Shown: piece by piece, positions 7,026-15,219 of the stretch | Layout: each line of letters begins with the position of its first letter | Numbering within the stretch: the stretch's first letter is position 1 | Assembly: GCA_015490675.1 (NCBI GenBank) | Contig: WFXI01000038.1 | Coordinates: 1-25,641, forward strand | From: Hydrogenothermaceae bacterium | Lineage (GTDB): Bacteria; Aquificota; Aquificia; Aquificales; Hydrogenothermaceae | Reading direction: 5' to 3' | Length of the DNA: 25,641 bases | Program-made: the position numbers and the translations under genes | Notes under the pieces: generated by a model | Database searches by the model: none | What the model was told of the DNA's origin: nothing | The model's input: only the letters and a program-made list of their open reading frames with translations

Positions 7026-7694
7026 ATGATTCCATACTTTTTTGAGCTTTATTTTAAACCAAAGGAAGGATGGGAAAAGTTAGGAAAGGAAAATTTTTCT
7101 ATTAAAGAGCTTTATTTAAAGATTGCACTAATTTTTGCTTTTATTCCTGCAGTTAGCCACTTTGTTGGATTTACTATTTTTAAAAATGCATACATTCAAG
7201 GAATACAGGAATTTCTTCAAACTCATGAGCAAGATGAAAAAGTCCAGAGAACTGTTGAGTATATGAAGGCTCTATTAAAAACCTTACAAGATAATGATTT
7301 AACAAAAGAAATAACTATAATGTTTGTAACTTATGGATTTGAATTGTTTAAACCTGTAGTCTTAGCAATATTAATAATGTTTTTATCTGGAGCATTTGGA
7401 GGAGATAAAAGACCAGAAAAAGCGTTTACAGTAGCAATATTTTCTTTAGTTCCTGCTTGGGCTGCAGGAGTGTTTTATGCAATAAACTCTGCTTTGTCTA
7501 TGTTTATATTATTTTTGGCTAGTTTTTATACTTTTTATCTTGTTTTTATCGCTGGAGAAAAAGTTTTAGGCATACCTTCTGAAGGTTCAAAGAATTTTCA
7601 ATTTATTTTAGTGGTAGTAATTTTATACTTAATATTAAGTGGAATAATTGGACTGGTAGAAAGCACAATTACTTATAGAATTTTAGCTAGCTAA
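7026..7694 (+). CDS. Yip1-family inner membrane protein
   Basis: 222 aa with about five hydrophobic helices. The N-terminus YFFELYFKPKEGWEKL is the usual beginning of bacterial YIP1 (DUF1282-like) proteins, in which a P-x-x-x-W segment precedes the first helix. AGVFYAINSALSMFILFLA and a C-terminal LVVVILYLILSGIIGL helix follow. Function unknown. It has AAAGGAGGT before the ATG and begins four bases after hepT, so it is probably transcribed with the toxin-antitoxin pair although functionally separate. It ends in a four-base overlap with convergent metF. Confidence 0.7.
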   Translation: MIPYFFELYFKPKEGWEKLGKENFSIKELYLKIALIFAFIPAVSHFVGFTIFKNAYIQGIQEFLQTHEQDEKVQRTVEYMKALLKTLQDNDLTKEITIMFVTYGFELFKPVVLAILIMFLSGAFGGDKRPEKAFTVAIFSLVPAWAAGVFYAINSALSMFILFLASFYTFYLVFIAGEKVLGIPSEGSKNFQFILVVVILYLILSGIIGLVESTITYRILAS

Positions 7695-8566
7695 ATTAAA
7701 TGCTTAATTTGATTATAAATTTCTATTGTTGCTTTAGATTTATTTAAAGTGTAAAAGTGAAGGCCTTTAACTCCATTTTTTAGGAGGTCTTCACATTGTT
7801 TTACTGCAAATTCTATCCCTATTTTTTCTACTTCTTCGTTATTATCTTGAACTTTTTCAAGTTTCCTTACCAATTCTTCAGGAATGGTTGCTCCACACAT
7901 AAGAGCAAACTTTCTTATTTGTTTAAAATTAGTTATTGGCATAATACCTGGAATAATTGGAATGTTTATTCCTGCTTTTTCACAAAGCTCTAAATAATCG
8001 TAAAAATACTTATTATCAAAAAACATCTGAGTAATGGCAAAATCTGCACCTGCATCAACTTTTTTCTTAAAATAGTAAACATCCCTTTCTAAATTTGGGC
8101 TTTCTGGATGTCCTTCTGGATATGCTGCAACACCTATACTAAACCAGTCTTTAAAGTTTTCTCTTATTAATTCAACAAGTTCATTTGCAAATTTACATCC
8201 ATCTTCAGGGATTTTAAAATCTTCCATATTAACAGGAATATCACCTCTTAAAGCAAGTATGTTTTGAATGCCTATATTTTTATAATCTTGTAGAATTTCT
8301 AAAAGTTGTTGTTTAGTATGACCAATACAGGTTAAATGAGCCATTACAGTTAAAGAAGTTGTTTCGTGAATTTTTTTGACTATATTCCTTGTTCTATCTC
8401 TTGTGCTTCCACCTGCACCATATGTAACAGACACAAAAGTAGGTTTTATATGTTCCAGCTCTTTTATTGTTTTAAATAGACTTTCTTCTCCCTCTTTAGT
8501 TTTTGGAGGGAAAAACTCAAAAGAAATAGACCTATTTACTTGCTTTAAAAGCTCTGAGATTTTCAT
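7691..8566 (-). CDS. metF: 5,10-methylenetetrahydrofolate reductase
   Basis: 291 aa, the full length of bacterial MetF. SFEFFPPKT near the N-terminus holds the catalytic Glu (E17). VTYGAGGSTRDRT, HLTCIGHT, ILALRGDIP, GVAAYPEGHPES and ITQMFFDN are all family signatures of the FAD-binding TIM barrel. It reduces methylene-THF to methyl-THF for methionine synthesis. No ribosome site precedes the ATG; a TATACT box (8579-8574) ends seven bases before it, suggesting a leaderless mRNA. It lies downstream of the hairpin that follows the ferredoxin gene. Confidence 0.95.
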   Translation of the reverse strand: MKISELLKQVNRSISFEFFPPKTKEGEESLFKTIKELEHIKPTFVSVTYGAGGSTRDRTRNIVKKIHETTSLTVMAHLTCIGHTKQQLLEILQDYKNIGIQNILALRGDIPVNMEDFKIPEDGCKFANELVELIRENFKDWFSIGVAAYPEGHPESPNLERDVYYFKKKVDAGADFAITQMFFDNKYFYDYLELCEKAGINIPIIPGIMPITNFKQIRKFALMCGATIPEELVRKLEKVQDNNEEVEKIGIEFAVKQCEDLLKNGVKGLHFYTLNKSKATIEIYNQIKHLI

Positions 8567-8590
8567 AGGAAGTAGTATAACATAAGATAA

Positions 8591-8604
8591 GGGGCAAAAG
8601 CCCC
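8591..8604 (-). terminator. hairpin between the ferredoxin gene and metF
   Basis: GGGGC-AAAA-GCCCC forms a five-pair G-C stem with a four-base loop, 16 bases beyond the ferredoxin stop codon on the minus strand. The following bases (TTATCTTATG) are T-rich but lack a true T-run. It is probably a terminator for the ferredoxin gene. Confidence 0.5.
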
Positions 8605-8619
8605 AAGTTTATTAGAAAA

Positions 8620-8949
8620 TTAGAACATTCCTGGAGGTTTACCTTTTCCTGTAACTAATCTTTCTACAGGTTCTCCACCTAAAATATGTTTTTCTACAAT
8701 TTCATCAACATCTTCTGGTTTTACATTTCCATACCAGATAGCATCAGGATAAACAACAATGTTTGGTCCAAACATACAAGGACCTAGGCATCCAGTTGGT
8801 GTTACAGCCATTTTAGTCATTAATTCTGGATTTGCCATTAATTTTTCCTGGAATTTCATAAAGATTTGTTCTGAACCTCTATCTCCACAAGATGGCATTC
8901 CTGGTGGTTTTTTCTGCATACATACAAATACATGTTTAAACTCTGACAA
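8620..8949 (-). CDS. thioredoxin-like [2Fe-2S] ferredoxin (Aquifex Fd type)
   Basis: 109 aa. The four cluster ligands are C10, C21, C54 and C58, in VFVCMQ, PSCGDRG and TGCLGPCMFGPN contexts. The spacing and length match the thioredoxin-like [2Fe-2S] ferredoxin characterised from Aquifex aeolicus. WYGNVKPEDVDEIVEKHI is the usual C-terminal part. It is a soluble cytosolic electron carrier; its partner enzyme is unknown. It starts at TTG 8949 with AGGAGG seven bases upstream, and TATAAT (8989-8984) may be the -10 box. It is separated from metF by a hairpin, so it is probably its own transcript. Confidence 0.93.
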   Translation of the reverse strand: MSEFKHVFVCMQKKPPGMPSCGDRGSEQIFMKFQEKLMANPELMTKMAVTPTGCLGPCMFGPNIVVYPDAIWYGNVKPEDVDEIVEKHILGGEPVERLVTGKGKPPGMF

Positions 8950-9027
8950 CTTTTTACCTCCTTTTTAAATTTTTATATTTACAATTATAAATAGTCTATT
9001 TTAAAGCAAAAAATGATTTTAGCCATA

Positions 9028-9798
9028 TCACTTGACAGGTTTGAATTTGATAGTGGTGATAGCCCATTGTTTTTCATTTGCACTTATTGCATTAAATTTC
9101 CAGCTTAAAACATAATTTTCTATTTGTTGTTTAATCTTTAAATTTCCTAAAGCTTTTGGATAAATTATTTCAACTTTATCAACTGTCCCATCTGGATTTA
9201 CCCAAAGTTTAACTTTAACTTTTGGAGGTGGTGGAAGTTTAGTTTTAATCTTTGGTGGAGGTGGCTTGTATACAATTATTCTGCCGGAAGCTGTTCCAAA
9301 AGCTGTTTTATCTAGTTTTTTTAATTTTGTTCCAAAACTTGGATTAAAGTTCCCTTCTAACACAGGCTTATATTCAGGCAAATTCTTCAAAGATACATCT
9401 GTTTCAGGGAAATTTCCAAATTCTTCTTCTTTGTCTGGTAAAGTTATCTCATTTTCATCAAGAGATACAGTTTGAGGAAGTATTGGGGTCGCAGCTGGAA
9501 TGGAAGGTTTTTTAGCTATTTCTTTACCAATGGCTTTTCTAGGTTTTTGGGTCTTAGGCTTTGCCTTTTTTCTTTTTTTAGTAACTAGCTTTTTCTTTTT
9601 TTTGACAACTTTTTTAGGAGGTTCTTTAACTTCTACTAGCTTAACTTTAATTTTATTTTCTACAGGAATTTGTTTTATTTTGGATAAATAATAACCAAAA
9701 GCACCAACTAGAAAAACATTCAGAAGTATACCAACTATTAAAGCACTAAAAAAAACTTTCTTATTTAACTTGCTTTCATTTATAATCTCTATATTCAT
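9028..9798 (-). CDS. TonB-family energy transducer
   Basis: 256 aa. One N-terminal membrane helix (about residues 17-38) is followed by a very basic Lys/Pro linker (PPKKVVKKKKKLVTKKRKK) and a PPPPK stretch. The C-terminal domain (KLWVNPDGTVDKVEIIYP, then VLSWKFNA and TTIKFKP) matches the TonB C-terminal fold. TonB couples inner-membrane proton motive force, through ExbB-ExbD, to outer-membrane receptors. ExbB, ExbD and receptors are not in this window. No ribosome site is seen; TAAAAT (9811-9806) ends seven bases before the ATG, suggesting a leaderless mRNA. Confidence 0.8.
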   Translation of the reverse strand: MNIEIINESKLNKKVFFSALIVGILLNVFLVGAFGYYLSKIKQIPVENKIKVKLVEVKEPPKKVVKKKKKLVTKKRKKAKPKTQKPRKAIGKEIAKKPSIPAATPILPQTVSLDENEITLPDKEEEFGNFPETDVSLKNLPEYKPVLEGNFNPSFGTKLKKLDKTAFGTASGRIIVYKPPPPKIKTKLPPPPKVKVKLWVNPDGTVDKVEIIYPKALGNLKIKQQIENYVLSWKFNAISANEKQWAITTIKFKPVK

Positions 9799-9837
9799 AG
9801 CTGATATTTTAACAAAAATTTACTGTAGGATAAAAAA

Positions 9838-10833
9838 ATGAACTTAACTATTTTAGGAACAGGTAGCTGGGGAACTGCTCTCGCAAAGGTTTTTTCTGTA
9901 AATTTTGAAAATATTCTACTTTGGGGAATTAATGAAGAAGTAGTAAATTTTATTAATCAAAAGCACAAAAATCCTAAATATTGCCCTGATGTCAACTTAG
10001 ATAAAAATATAAAAGCAACCTTAAATTTAGAGGAAGCTGTAAAATTTTCAAAAATTATTATAATTGCAATTCCTACACAGGTAATAAGAGAGACTTTAAA
10101 AAAAGTTAACAAGGATTTATTTAAAAATAAAATTTTGATTTCTGCATCTAAAGGTATAGAAATATCTACATTAAAGCTTATTTCTCAAATCGTAAAAGAA
10201 GAAATAGACTTACCTGAAGAAAACATATTTGCTTTATCTGGTCCTTCTTTTGCAAAAGAAGTTGCCCTTGGGCTTCCAACTGCAATTACTTTGGCTGGTA
10301 ATTTAAAAAAAGCTGAGGAGATACAAAAACTATTAACAACAGAAACCTTTAGAACCTATATAACAGATGATATAAAAGGAGTAGAAGTTGGTGGAGCTGT
10401 TAAAAATGTAATAGCAATTGCAACTGGAGTTAGCGATGGACTTGGTCTTGGTAATAATGCTAGAGCTGGTCTTATAACAAGGGGATTATATGAGATGACA
10501 AAAGTTGCCAAAATTTTTGGAGGAAAAAAAGAAACTTTATATGGTCTTTCAGGAATGGGAGACTTAGTTTTAACTGCTACAGGAGATTTATCAAGAAATA
10601 GAAGATTTGGTATTTATATTGGACAGGGATTATCTGTTAACAATGCTCTAGAAAAAGTAGGACAGGTTGTAGAAGGATATAAAACAGTGAAAGCTTTAGA
10701 AAAGCTATCAAAAGAAAAAAATATAGATCTTCCAATAACTGAGGCTGTTTATAATGTGTTATATAACGGTTTAAATCCAAAAGAAGCAGTTAAACTGTTA
10801 ATGACAAGGCAACCAAAAAAAGAGTTTGACTAA
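9838..10833 (+). CDS. gpsA: NAD(P)-dependent glycerol-3-phosphate dehydrogenase
   Basis: 331 aa, normal GpsA length. The dinucleotide-binding motif ILGTGSWGTALA is at residues 5-16, SASKGIE and ALSGPSFAKEVA follow, and the catalytic Lys is K189 in GGAVKNVIAIATG. GLSGMGDLVLTATG and SRNRRFG bind the phosphate. It reduces dihydroxyacetone phosphate to sn-glycerol 3-phosphate for phospholipid synthesis in the cytosol. It starts 39 bases from the divergent TonB gene with AGGA before the ATG, and ends in an interlocked stop with rsmE. Confidence 0.96.
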   Translation: MNLTILGTGSWGTALAKVFSVNFENILLWGINEEVVNFINQKHKNPKYCPDVNLDKNIKATLNLEEAVKFSKIIIIAIPTQVIRETLKKVNKDLFKNKILISASKGIEISTLKLISQIVKEEIDLPEENIFALSGPSFAKEVALGLPTAITLAGNLKKAEEIQKLLTTETFRTYITDDIKGVEVGGAVKNVIAIATGVSDGLGLGNNARAGLITRGLYEMTKVAKIFGGKKETLYGLSGMGDLVLTATGDLSRNRRFGIYIGQGLSVNNALEKVGQVVEGYKTVKALEKLSKEKNIDLPITEAVYNVLYNGLNPKEAVKLLMTRQPKKEFD

Positions 10834-11534
10834 AGAATATAAACAAAGCTTGTTTGGCAGATTGCAGAAATAACCGCTGTTTCCATTGTTAGGATAAATT
10901 TTCCAAGAGATATTGTTTTATAACCTTTTCTTATCAAAAATTCTACCTCTTCCTTTGTAAAACCTCCTTCATTACCTATCAATATGTTTATTTCACTTGC
11001 TTTATCTCCTAAGAAGTTCTTTAAGGTATTTTCTTCTTCCCTTTCATAAAATAGAAAATTTCTTTCTGAAACAGTAATTTCTTTTAATTTTATTGGTTTG
11101 TTTATCTCAACAGGATAAAGTCTTTCACACTGCTTTATTGAATTTAAAGCAATTTTTTGCCATTTTTCTAATTTTTTTTGAATATCTTTTTCTTTTAAAG
11201 ATGAATTTTTAGTAATAACAGGTGTTAAAGAGAAAACTCCTAGCTGAGAAATAGGTTCTATTAATTCATCAATTTTTGAAAGTTTGTTCGGAACTGCTAA
11301 AAAAAGATTAATTTTTGTATCTAAATCTTGAGCAGGAATCTTTTCTAAGATTTTTGCTTTTAGATATTTTTTTGTTATTTCTTCAACTTGAGCTAGAAAT
11401 ATGTTTCCATTTAAGTCGTTTATTTCTATTTTATAACCTTCTTTAATACGGCGAACTTTTGCATGGTGAAGTTCTTCTTCAGTAAGATAGGCTATTTCGT
11501 TTTCTACTTTTCCTATAAATCTAGGATAAGGCAT
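10830..11534 (-). CDS. rsmE: 16S rRNA m3U1498 methyltransferase
   Basis: 234 aa. The N-terminal PUA-like domain begins PRFIGKVENEIAYLTEEELHHAKVRR, typical of RsmE. The C-terminal SPOUT knot shows INILIGNEGGFTKEEVEF and SLGKFILTMETAVISAI, the SAM-binding loops of the family. It methylates U1498 in helix 44 of 16S rRNA. The start at 11534 has its GGGAGG ribosome site inside the 3' arm of a hairpin (11544-11559). It is the last gene of the run that begins with rpsB. Confidence 0.93.
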   Translation of the reverse strand: MPYPRFIGKVENEIAYLTEEELHHAKVRRIKEGYKIEINDLNGNIFLAQVEEITKKYLKAKILEKIPAQDLDTKINLFLAVPNKLSKIDELIEPISQLGVFSLTPVITKNSSLKEKDIQKKLEKWQKIALNSIKQCERLYPVEINKPIKLKEITVSERNFLFYEREEENTLKNFLGDKASEINILIGNEGGFTKEEVEFLIRKGYKTISLGKFILTMETAVISAICQTSFVYIL

Positions 11535-11543
11535 TTATATAAG

Positions 11544-11559
11544 CCTCCCAAAAGGGAGG
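11544..11559 (-). promoter_or_regulatory. hairpin that contains the rsmE ribosome binding site
   Basis: CCTCCC-AAAA-GGGAGG (plus-strand reading) pairs over six bases with a four-base loop. On the minus strand the second arm is GGGAGG, nine bases before the rsmE ATG at 11534, so the stem masks the ribosome site. It also lies 11 bases after the tatA stop codon and could be a weak terminator, but no T-run follows. Confidence 0.55.
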
Positions 11560-11569
11560 GAAATATACT

Positions 11570-11812
11570 TTATGCTTTTACTTTTTCCTCTGTTTTTGGT
11601 GCTTCTACTTTTTCTTTAGTAACTTCTGCCTCTATTTCCTTTGCTTTTACAACTTCTTCTTTTTTCTCTTCATCACCACTTAATGAACTTTTAAAACTTC
11701 TAATTCCTTCTCCAAGTCCTCTACCTATCTCAGGTAATTTTTTAGCTCCAAATAATAAAAGTAATATTCCAAATATTAAAAGAAGTTCAGGTATTCCTAT
11801 TCCACCAAACAT
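11570..11812 (-). CDS. tatA: twin-arginine translocase subunit TatA
   Basis: 80 aa. A short N-terminal membrane helix (GIPELLLIFGILLLLFG), the conserved hinge FGAKKLPEIGRGLGEGIRSF and an amphipathic helix followed by a charged Lys/Glu tail are the standard TatA/E layout. TatA oligomerises in the inner membrane to pass folded, often cofactor-bound, proteins. TatC is not in the window. AGGAGG precedes the ATG. Confidence 0.95.
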   Translation of the reverse strand: MFGGIGIPELLLIFGILLLLFGAKKLPEIGRGLGEGIRSFKSSLSGDEEKKEEVVKAKEIEAEVTKEKVEAPKTEEKVKA

Positions 11813-11847
11813 TTAAATCCTCCTAAAAAATTTGAGATTAAATTATA

Positions 11848-12420
11848 TCATAGCTGTTTTGTAGCTAAATCTTCTAAAAGCTCTGGCATATGAGTAAATC
11901 TATGGTTTCCTCCGGGGAACATTTTTGTATAAATACCCTTTTCTCCAAAGTATTCAGCAGTTTTCTTACTATCTAGAAGTTCGTCTTCTTCATCTAAATA
12001 AACAAAAACTAAATCTTTTATTTCTCTCTGCTTATCTTCCGGAACATAGTAATCTTTTAAGCTATTTAAATGCTCTTCTGTAAAAATATACTCTTCATTA
12101 GATTTATAGTTTATTTGAGGTCCTACCTGACTTTTTAAAGAGTTATACGGGTCTGTTGATGGATTTATTAAAACAGCTGGAACTTTATATTTATTTGCTA
12201 AATAAAGTGCGTAAAAACCACCTAAAGAAGTTCCAACAAGTAATAGTTTATCTTTATCTTTTATAGCCTCTACAAGAAACTCTAACTGTTTCATCGCTTT
12301 TTTAGGGTCGTATGGAAGGGTAGGAGCAATTACATTTTCATCACCAAAATATTTTTTTAAATGGTTAATCTTTTCTCCATAACCTGCAGAATTAAACCCG
12401 TGTATATACAGGACTTTCAA
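11848..12420 (-). CDS. YqiA-type alpha/beta hydrolase
   Basis: 190 aa. It begins KVLYIHGFNSAG, and the nucleophile elbow is VGTSLGGFYALYLA (Ser in G-T-S-L-G), as in YqiA/UPF0227 esterases. LINPSTDPYNSL follows, an Asp lies in VYLDEEDELLD, and the likely catalytic His is in PGGNHRFTHMPE. The substrate is unknown; E. coli YqiA hydrolyses short acyl esters. The start is TTG 12420 with AGGAG upstream. It lies 11 bases after the preceding hypothetical gene, in the rpsB-led run. Confidence 0.8.
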   Translation of the reverse strand: MKVLYIHGFNSAGYGEKINHLKKYFGDENVIAPTLPYDPKKAMKQLEFLVEAIKDKDKLLLVGTSLGGFYALYLANKYKVPAVLINPSTDPYNSLKSQVGPQINYKSNEEYIFTEEHLNSLKDYYVPEDKQREIKDLVFVYLDEEDELLDSKKTAEYFGEKGIYTKMFPGGNHRFTHMPELLEDLATKQL

Positions 12421-12431
12421 TTTTCTCCTCC

Positions 12432-12863
12432 CTATTTATAAATGTCTTTTAAAACATCGTATTCTTTTTTCATAGTTTCAATTATGCTCTTTGTCTTTTT
12501 AGCTCTTTTTATCCATAGTTGTGTAATTGTAGAACTTTTAGGAAAGTTATTTTCTACTTCTTCGTATTGTGAAATTTTATAATCTATAAAATCTATAAGT
12601 GCATCTAAAACTTCTTTTATTTTATTCATTTGCTTTGCATAGATAAAAATATCTTTCAGCATTTCTTTTCTTTCTTTTACTGGTTCATCAACACCGACAA
12701 TCTGTCCTATTTTCTTTATATCGTACCTTGATATATAAACTCCACTTTTTGATGGAACAGTTAAAAGTTTCAGGATTCTATCGAATTCTGTTTCTTCTTT
12801 GAATTCTTGAAGAAATTTCATATTAGTCATAAAAGGATTTTCTCTTAGCTTCTTTTCATCCAT
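12432..12863 (-). CDS. conserved-looking hypothetical helical protein
   Basis: 143 aa, soluble, highly charged and mostly helical, with no signal peptide or membrane segment. The segment FDRILKLLTVPSKSGVYISR, then YDIKKIGQIVGVDEP, has the look of a small folded unit, and the C-terminal half (IDYKISQYEEVENNF to the end) is likely a helical hairpin. I do not recognise a family. The ATG has AGGAG seven bases upstream. It sits between pyrH (74-base gap) and the YqiA-type gene. Confidence 0.7.
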   Translation of the reverse strand: MDEKKLRENPFMTNMKFLQEFKEETEFDRILKLLTVPSKSGVYISRYDIKKIGQIVGVDEPVKERKEMLKDIFIYAKQMNKIKEVLDALIDFIDYKISQYEEVENNFPKSSTITQLWIKRAKKTKSIIETMKKEYDVLKDIYK

Positions 12864-12937
12864 TTTTATCTCCTAGAGGATTTTAAGATTGGTTATTTTA
12901 TATTGAAACAAATTTTTCATTTTGACAATGACTGATA

Positions 12938-13651
12938 TTAATTTTTTACAATTGAACCAACAGGTTTACCTTCTACTATATCTTTTAAAGCATTTTGTTT
13001 TTTTATGTTAAACACTATAATTGGAAGGTTGTTTTCTTTACATAAAGTTAAAGCTGTGTGATCCATAACTCTAAGGTCTTTTTCTAGGGCTTCTAAGTAT
13101 GATACCTCTTTTAGTAGTTTTGCATCTGGATATTTTGCAGGGTCTTTATCATAAATTCCATCTACTTTTGTTGCTTTTAATAACACATCTGCCTTTATTT
13201 CTGCAGCCCTTAATGCCCCTGTAGTATCTGTTGTAAAAAATGGACTTCCTGTCCCAGCTGCAAAGATAACTATTCTACCTTTTTCTAGGTGTCTGATAGC
13301 TCTTCTTCTAATATAAGGTTCTGCAATTTGCCTCATTTCTATTGCAGACATTACTCTTGTAGGAACTTCCTCTTTCTCAAGAGTATCTTGAAGAGCAAGG
13401 GCATTCATAACTGTTGCAAGCATACCCATATAATCTGCAGTTGCCCTATCTAGACCTAAAGACTTTCCTTGAACTCCCCTGAAAATATTTCCACCACCAA
13501 TAACAATAGCTATCTGAACTCCAAGTTCATAAACCTGTTTTATTTCTTTGGCTAGATTTCTAATAAATGAAGGGTCGACCCCAAAATCGAGGTCGCCCAT
13601 TAAGGCTTCTCCAGATAGTTTTAAAAGGATTCTCTTGTATTTTAAAGACAA
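12938..13651 (-). CDS. pyrH: UMP kinase
   Basis: 237 aa, full length for bacterial PyrH. KRILLKLSGEALMG, IAIVIGGGNIFRG, RATADYMGMLATVMNALALQ, FAAGTGSPFFTTDT and VDGIYDKDP are diagnostic of the amino-acid-kinase fold enzyme. It phosphorylates UMP to UDP with ATP. The start is TTG 13651, preceded by GGGGAG, two bases after the tsf stop. The order rpsB-tsf-pyrH is the widely conserved bacterial arrangement. Confidence 0.97.
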   Translation of the reverse strand: MSLKYKRILLKLSGEALMGDLDFGVDPSFIRNLAKEIKQVYELGVQIAIVIGGGNIFRGVQGKSLGLDRATADYMGMLATVMNALALQDTLEKEEVPTRVMSAIEMRQIAEPYIRRRAIRHLEKGRIVIFAAGTGSPFFTTDTTGALRAAEIKADVLLKATKVDGIYDKDPAKYPDAKLLKEVSYLEALEKDLRVMDHTALTLCKENNLPIIVFNIKKQNALKDIVEGKPVGSIVKN

Positions 13652-13653
13652 GA

Positions 13654-14247
13654 TTACTCCCCTATTTCAAATCTGCAGAATCTTCCTACCTGTATGTTTT
13701 CTCCAATTTTAGCGATGTATTCTTTTATTAATTCTTCAACAGTTTTAGATTCATCTTTTATGTATTTTTGTTCCAATAGACAGTTTTCTTGGAAGAATTT
13801 GTTTACCTTTCCTTCTGCTATTTTTTCTGCTATATGTTCAGGTTTTCCTTCAGCAATAGCAGCTTCCCTTGCAATCTCTCCTTCTTTAGCAACTATTTCT
13901 TCAGGAACATCTTCTCTGCTTACCCACTTAGGTTTCATAGCAGCAATTTGGAGGGCTAGTTCATTTGCAAGTTCTTTAAATGTTTCATTTCTAGCAACAA
14001 AGTCTGTTTCACAGTTAAGTTCCAATAAAACACCAACTCTTCCACCAGCGTGGATATATGAGTGAATTAAACCTTCTTTTGTTTCTCTTCCTGCTTTTTT
14101 AGCAGCTTTAGCTATTCCTTTTTTTCTTAAAAGCTCTACAGCTTCTTCTAGATTGCCATTTGTCTCTTCTAGGGCTTTTTTACAATCAAGCATTCCAGCC
14201 CCAGTCATTTCTCTTAATTTTTTAACTAATTTTGCATCTACTGCCAT
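13654..14247 (-). CDS. tsf: elongation factor Ts
   Basis: 197 aa, the short form seen in Thermus-like bacteria rather than the about 280 aa E. coli form. The N-terminal UBA-like domain has KLREMTGAGMLDCKKALEE, followed by AAKKAGRETKEGLIHSYIH and a core with LELNCETDFVARNE. It recycles EF-Tu from GDP to GTP. Its ATG shares one base with the rpsB stop codon (TAATG), so translation is coupled. Confidence 0.97.
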   Translation of the reverse strand: MAVDAKLVKKLREMTGAGMLDCKKALEETNGNLEEAVELLRKKGIAKAAKKAGRETKEGLIHSYIHAGGRVGVLLELNCETDFVARNETFKELANELALQIAAMKPKWVSREDVPEEIVAKEGEIAREAAIAEGKPEHIAEKIAEGKVNKFFQENCLLEQKYIKDESKTVEELIKEYIAKIGENIQVGRFCRFEIGE

Positions 14248-15128
14248 TATGCAGTCTCCTCCTTTGCTTCTTTAATTTCTTTTTCTACAACTTCTTCAAC
14301 TTTTTTCTCTTTATCAGGATTATTAGAACCTGTAATTCCTGATTCTACTGCTGGCCCTACTTCAGCAACACCTTCTTTAACAGCCTTTTCCATAAGTGCT
14401 GCTTCTATATCATCAGATGCAACAGCTTCACCAGCAGTTTCTCTCATTGATTTTCCTTCTAAAACTGCATCTGCAATTTTAGTTGTAATAAGGTTTATAG
14501 CTTTAATAGCATCATCATTTCCAGGAATTGGATAATCTATTAAATCAGGGTCACAGTTTGTATCAGCTATTGCAACAACAGGAATTCCAAGTTTTTTAGC
14601 TTCTCTTACAGCAATATCTTCTCTAACAGTATCTACTATATAGATAATATCAGGAAGCTTTTCCATATCTTTGATTCCCTTAAGGAACCTTTCTAACTTT
14701 TCTTTTTTCTTTTTAATCTTTACAACTTCTTTTTTAGGAAGTATATCAAAAGCTCCCTCTGCTTCCATTCTTTCAAGTCTTTTTAACTTTTCAATAGACT
14801 TTCTTACAGTCTGGAAGTTCGTTAAAAGTCCTCCTAACCATCTTTGGTTAATGTAATAGGCACCACATCTTTGAGCCTGTTCTTCAATGATAGCCTGAGC
14901 TTGTTTTTTTGTTCCAACAAATAAAACATCTGCACCTTTTGCCACTTCATCTCTAACAAATTCCCAAGCTACTTTGAATAAAGGAATTGTTTTTGCAAGG
15001 TCAATGATGTGAATACCATTTCTTTTTGTGAAGATGTAAGGTGCCATTTTAGGGTTCCATCTTCTAACTTGATGACCGAAGTGAACCCCAGCCTCGAGAA
15101 GTTCTCTCATAGTGATTTCAAAAGGCAT
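14247..15128 (-). CDS. rpsB: 30S ribosomal protein S2
   Basis: 293 aa. Signatures are LLEAGVHFGHQVRRWNPKMA, FVGTKKQAQ, YYINQRWLGGLLTNF and VAIADTNCDPDLIDYPIPGN with DDAIKAI. The C-terminal 55 or so residues are an acidic extension (VEEVVEKEIKEAKEETA) beyond the usual core. The ATG at 15128 has AAGGAGG at good spacing, and a structured leader with an anti-Shine-Dalgarno copy lies just upstream. It heads the operon that continues with tsf and pyrH. Confidence 0.97.
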   Translation of the reverse strand: MPFEITMRELLEAGVHFGHQVRRWNPKMAPYIFTKRNGIHIIDLAKTIPLFKVAWEFVRDEVAKGADVLFVGTKKQAQAIIEEQAQRCGAYYINQRWLGGLLTNFQTVRKSIEKLKRLERMEAEGAFDILPKKEVVKIKKKKEKLERFLKGIKDMEKLPDIIYIVDTVREDIAVREAKKLGIPVVAIADTNCDPDLIDYPIPGNDDAIKAINLITTKIADAVLEGKSMRETAGEAVASDDIEAALMEKAVKEGVAEVGPAVESGITGSNNPDKEKKVEEVVEKEIKEAKEETA

Positions 15129-15157
15129 ACTAAATCCTCCTTAAGGGTTTTTTCTTC

Positions 15158-15201
15158 CACCTCCTAATCACCACAAAGGGCAACCCTTGTAGCAGGAGGT
15201 G
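15158..15201 (-). promoter_or_regulatory. nested hairpin in the rpsB leader, candidate autoregulatory element
   Basis: On the mRNA (minus) strand CACCTCCT (15201-15194) can pair perfectly with AGGAGGTG (15165-15158), and the enclosed part forms a second stem ACAAGGG-TTG-CCCTTTGT with one bulge. The structure begins about 12 bases after the predicted transcription start and ends 29 bases before the rpsB ATG. The 5' arm is identical to the anti-Shine-Dalgarno end of 16S rRNA and could instead pair with the true ribosome site AAGGAGG (15143-15137 region). S2 autoregulation through its leader is known in gammaproteobacteria; the link here is inference. Confidence 0.55.
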
Positions 15202-15219
15202 TGCTTATTTAAGCTTAGT

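Noticed and set aside
9500..9691. Plus-strand hydrophobic frame opposite the TonB linker
   Set aside because: Phe-rich antisense shadow of the Lys/Pro-rich linker; no start signal.
13694..14065. Plus-strand frame opposite tsf
   Set aside because: Ser/Phe-rich antisense reading of a well-identified gene; no ribosome site.
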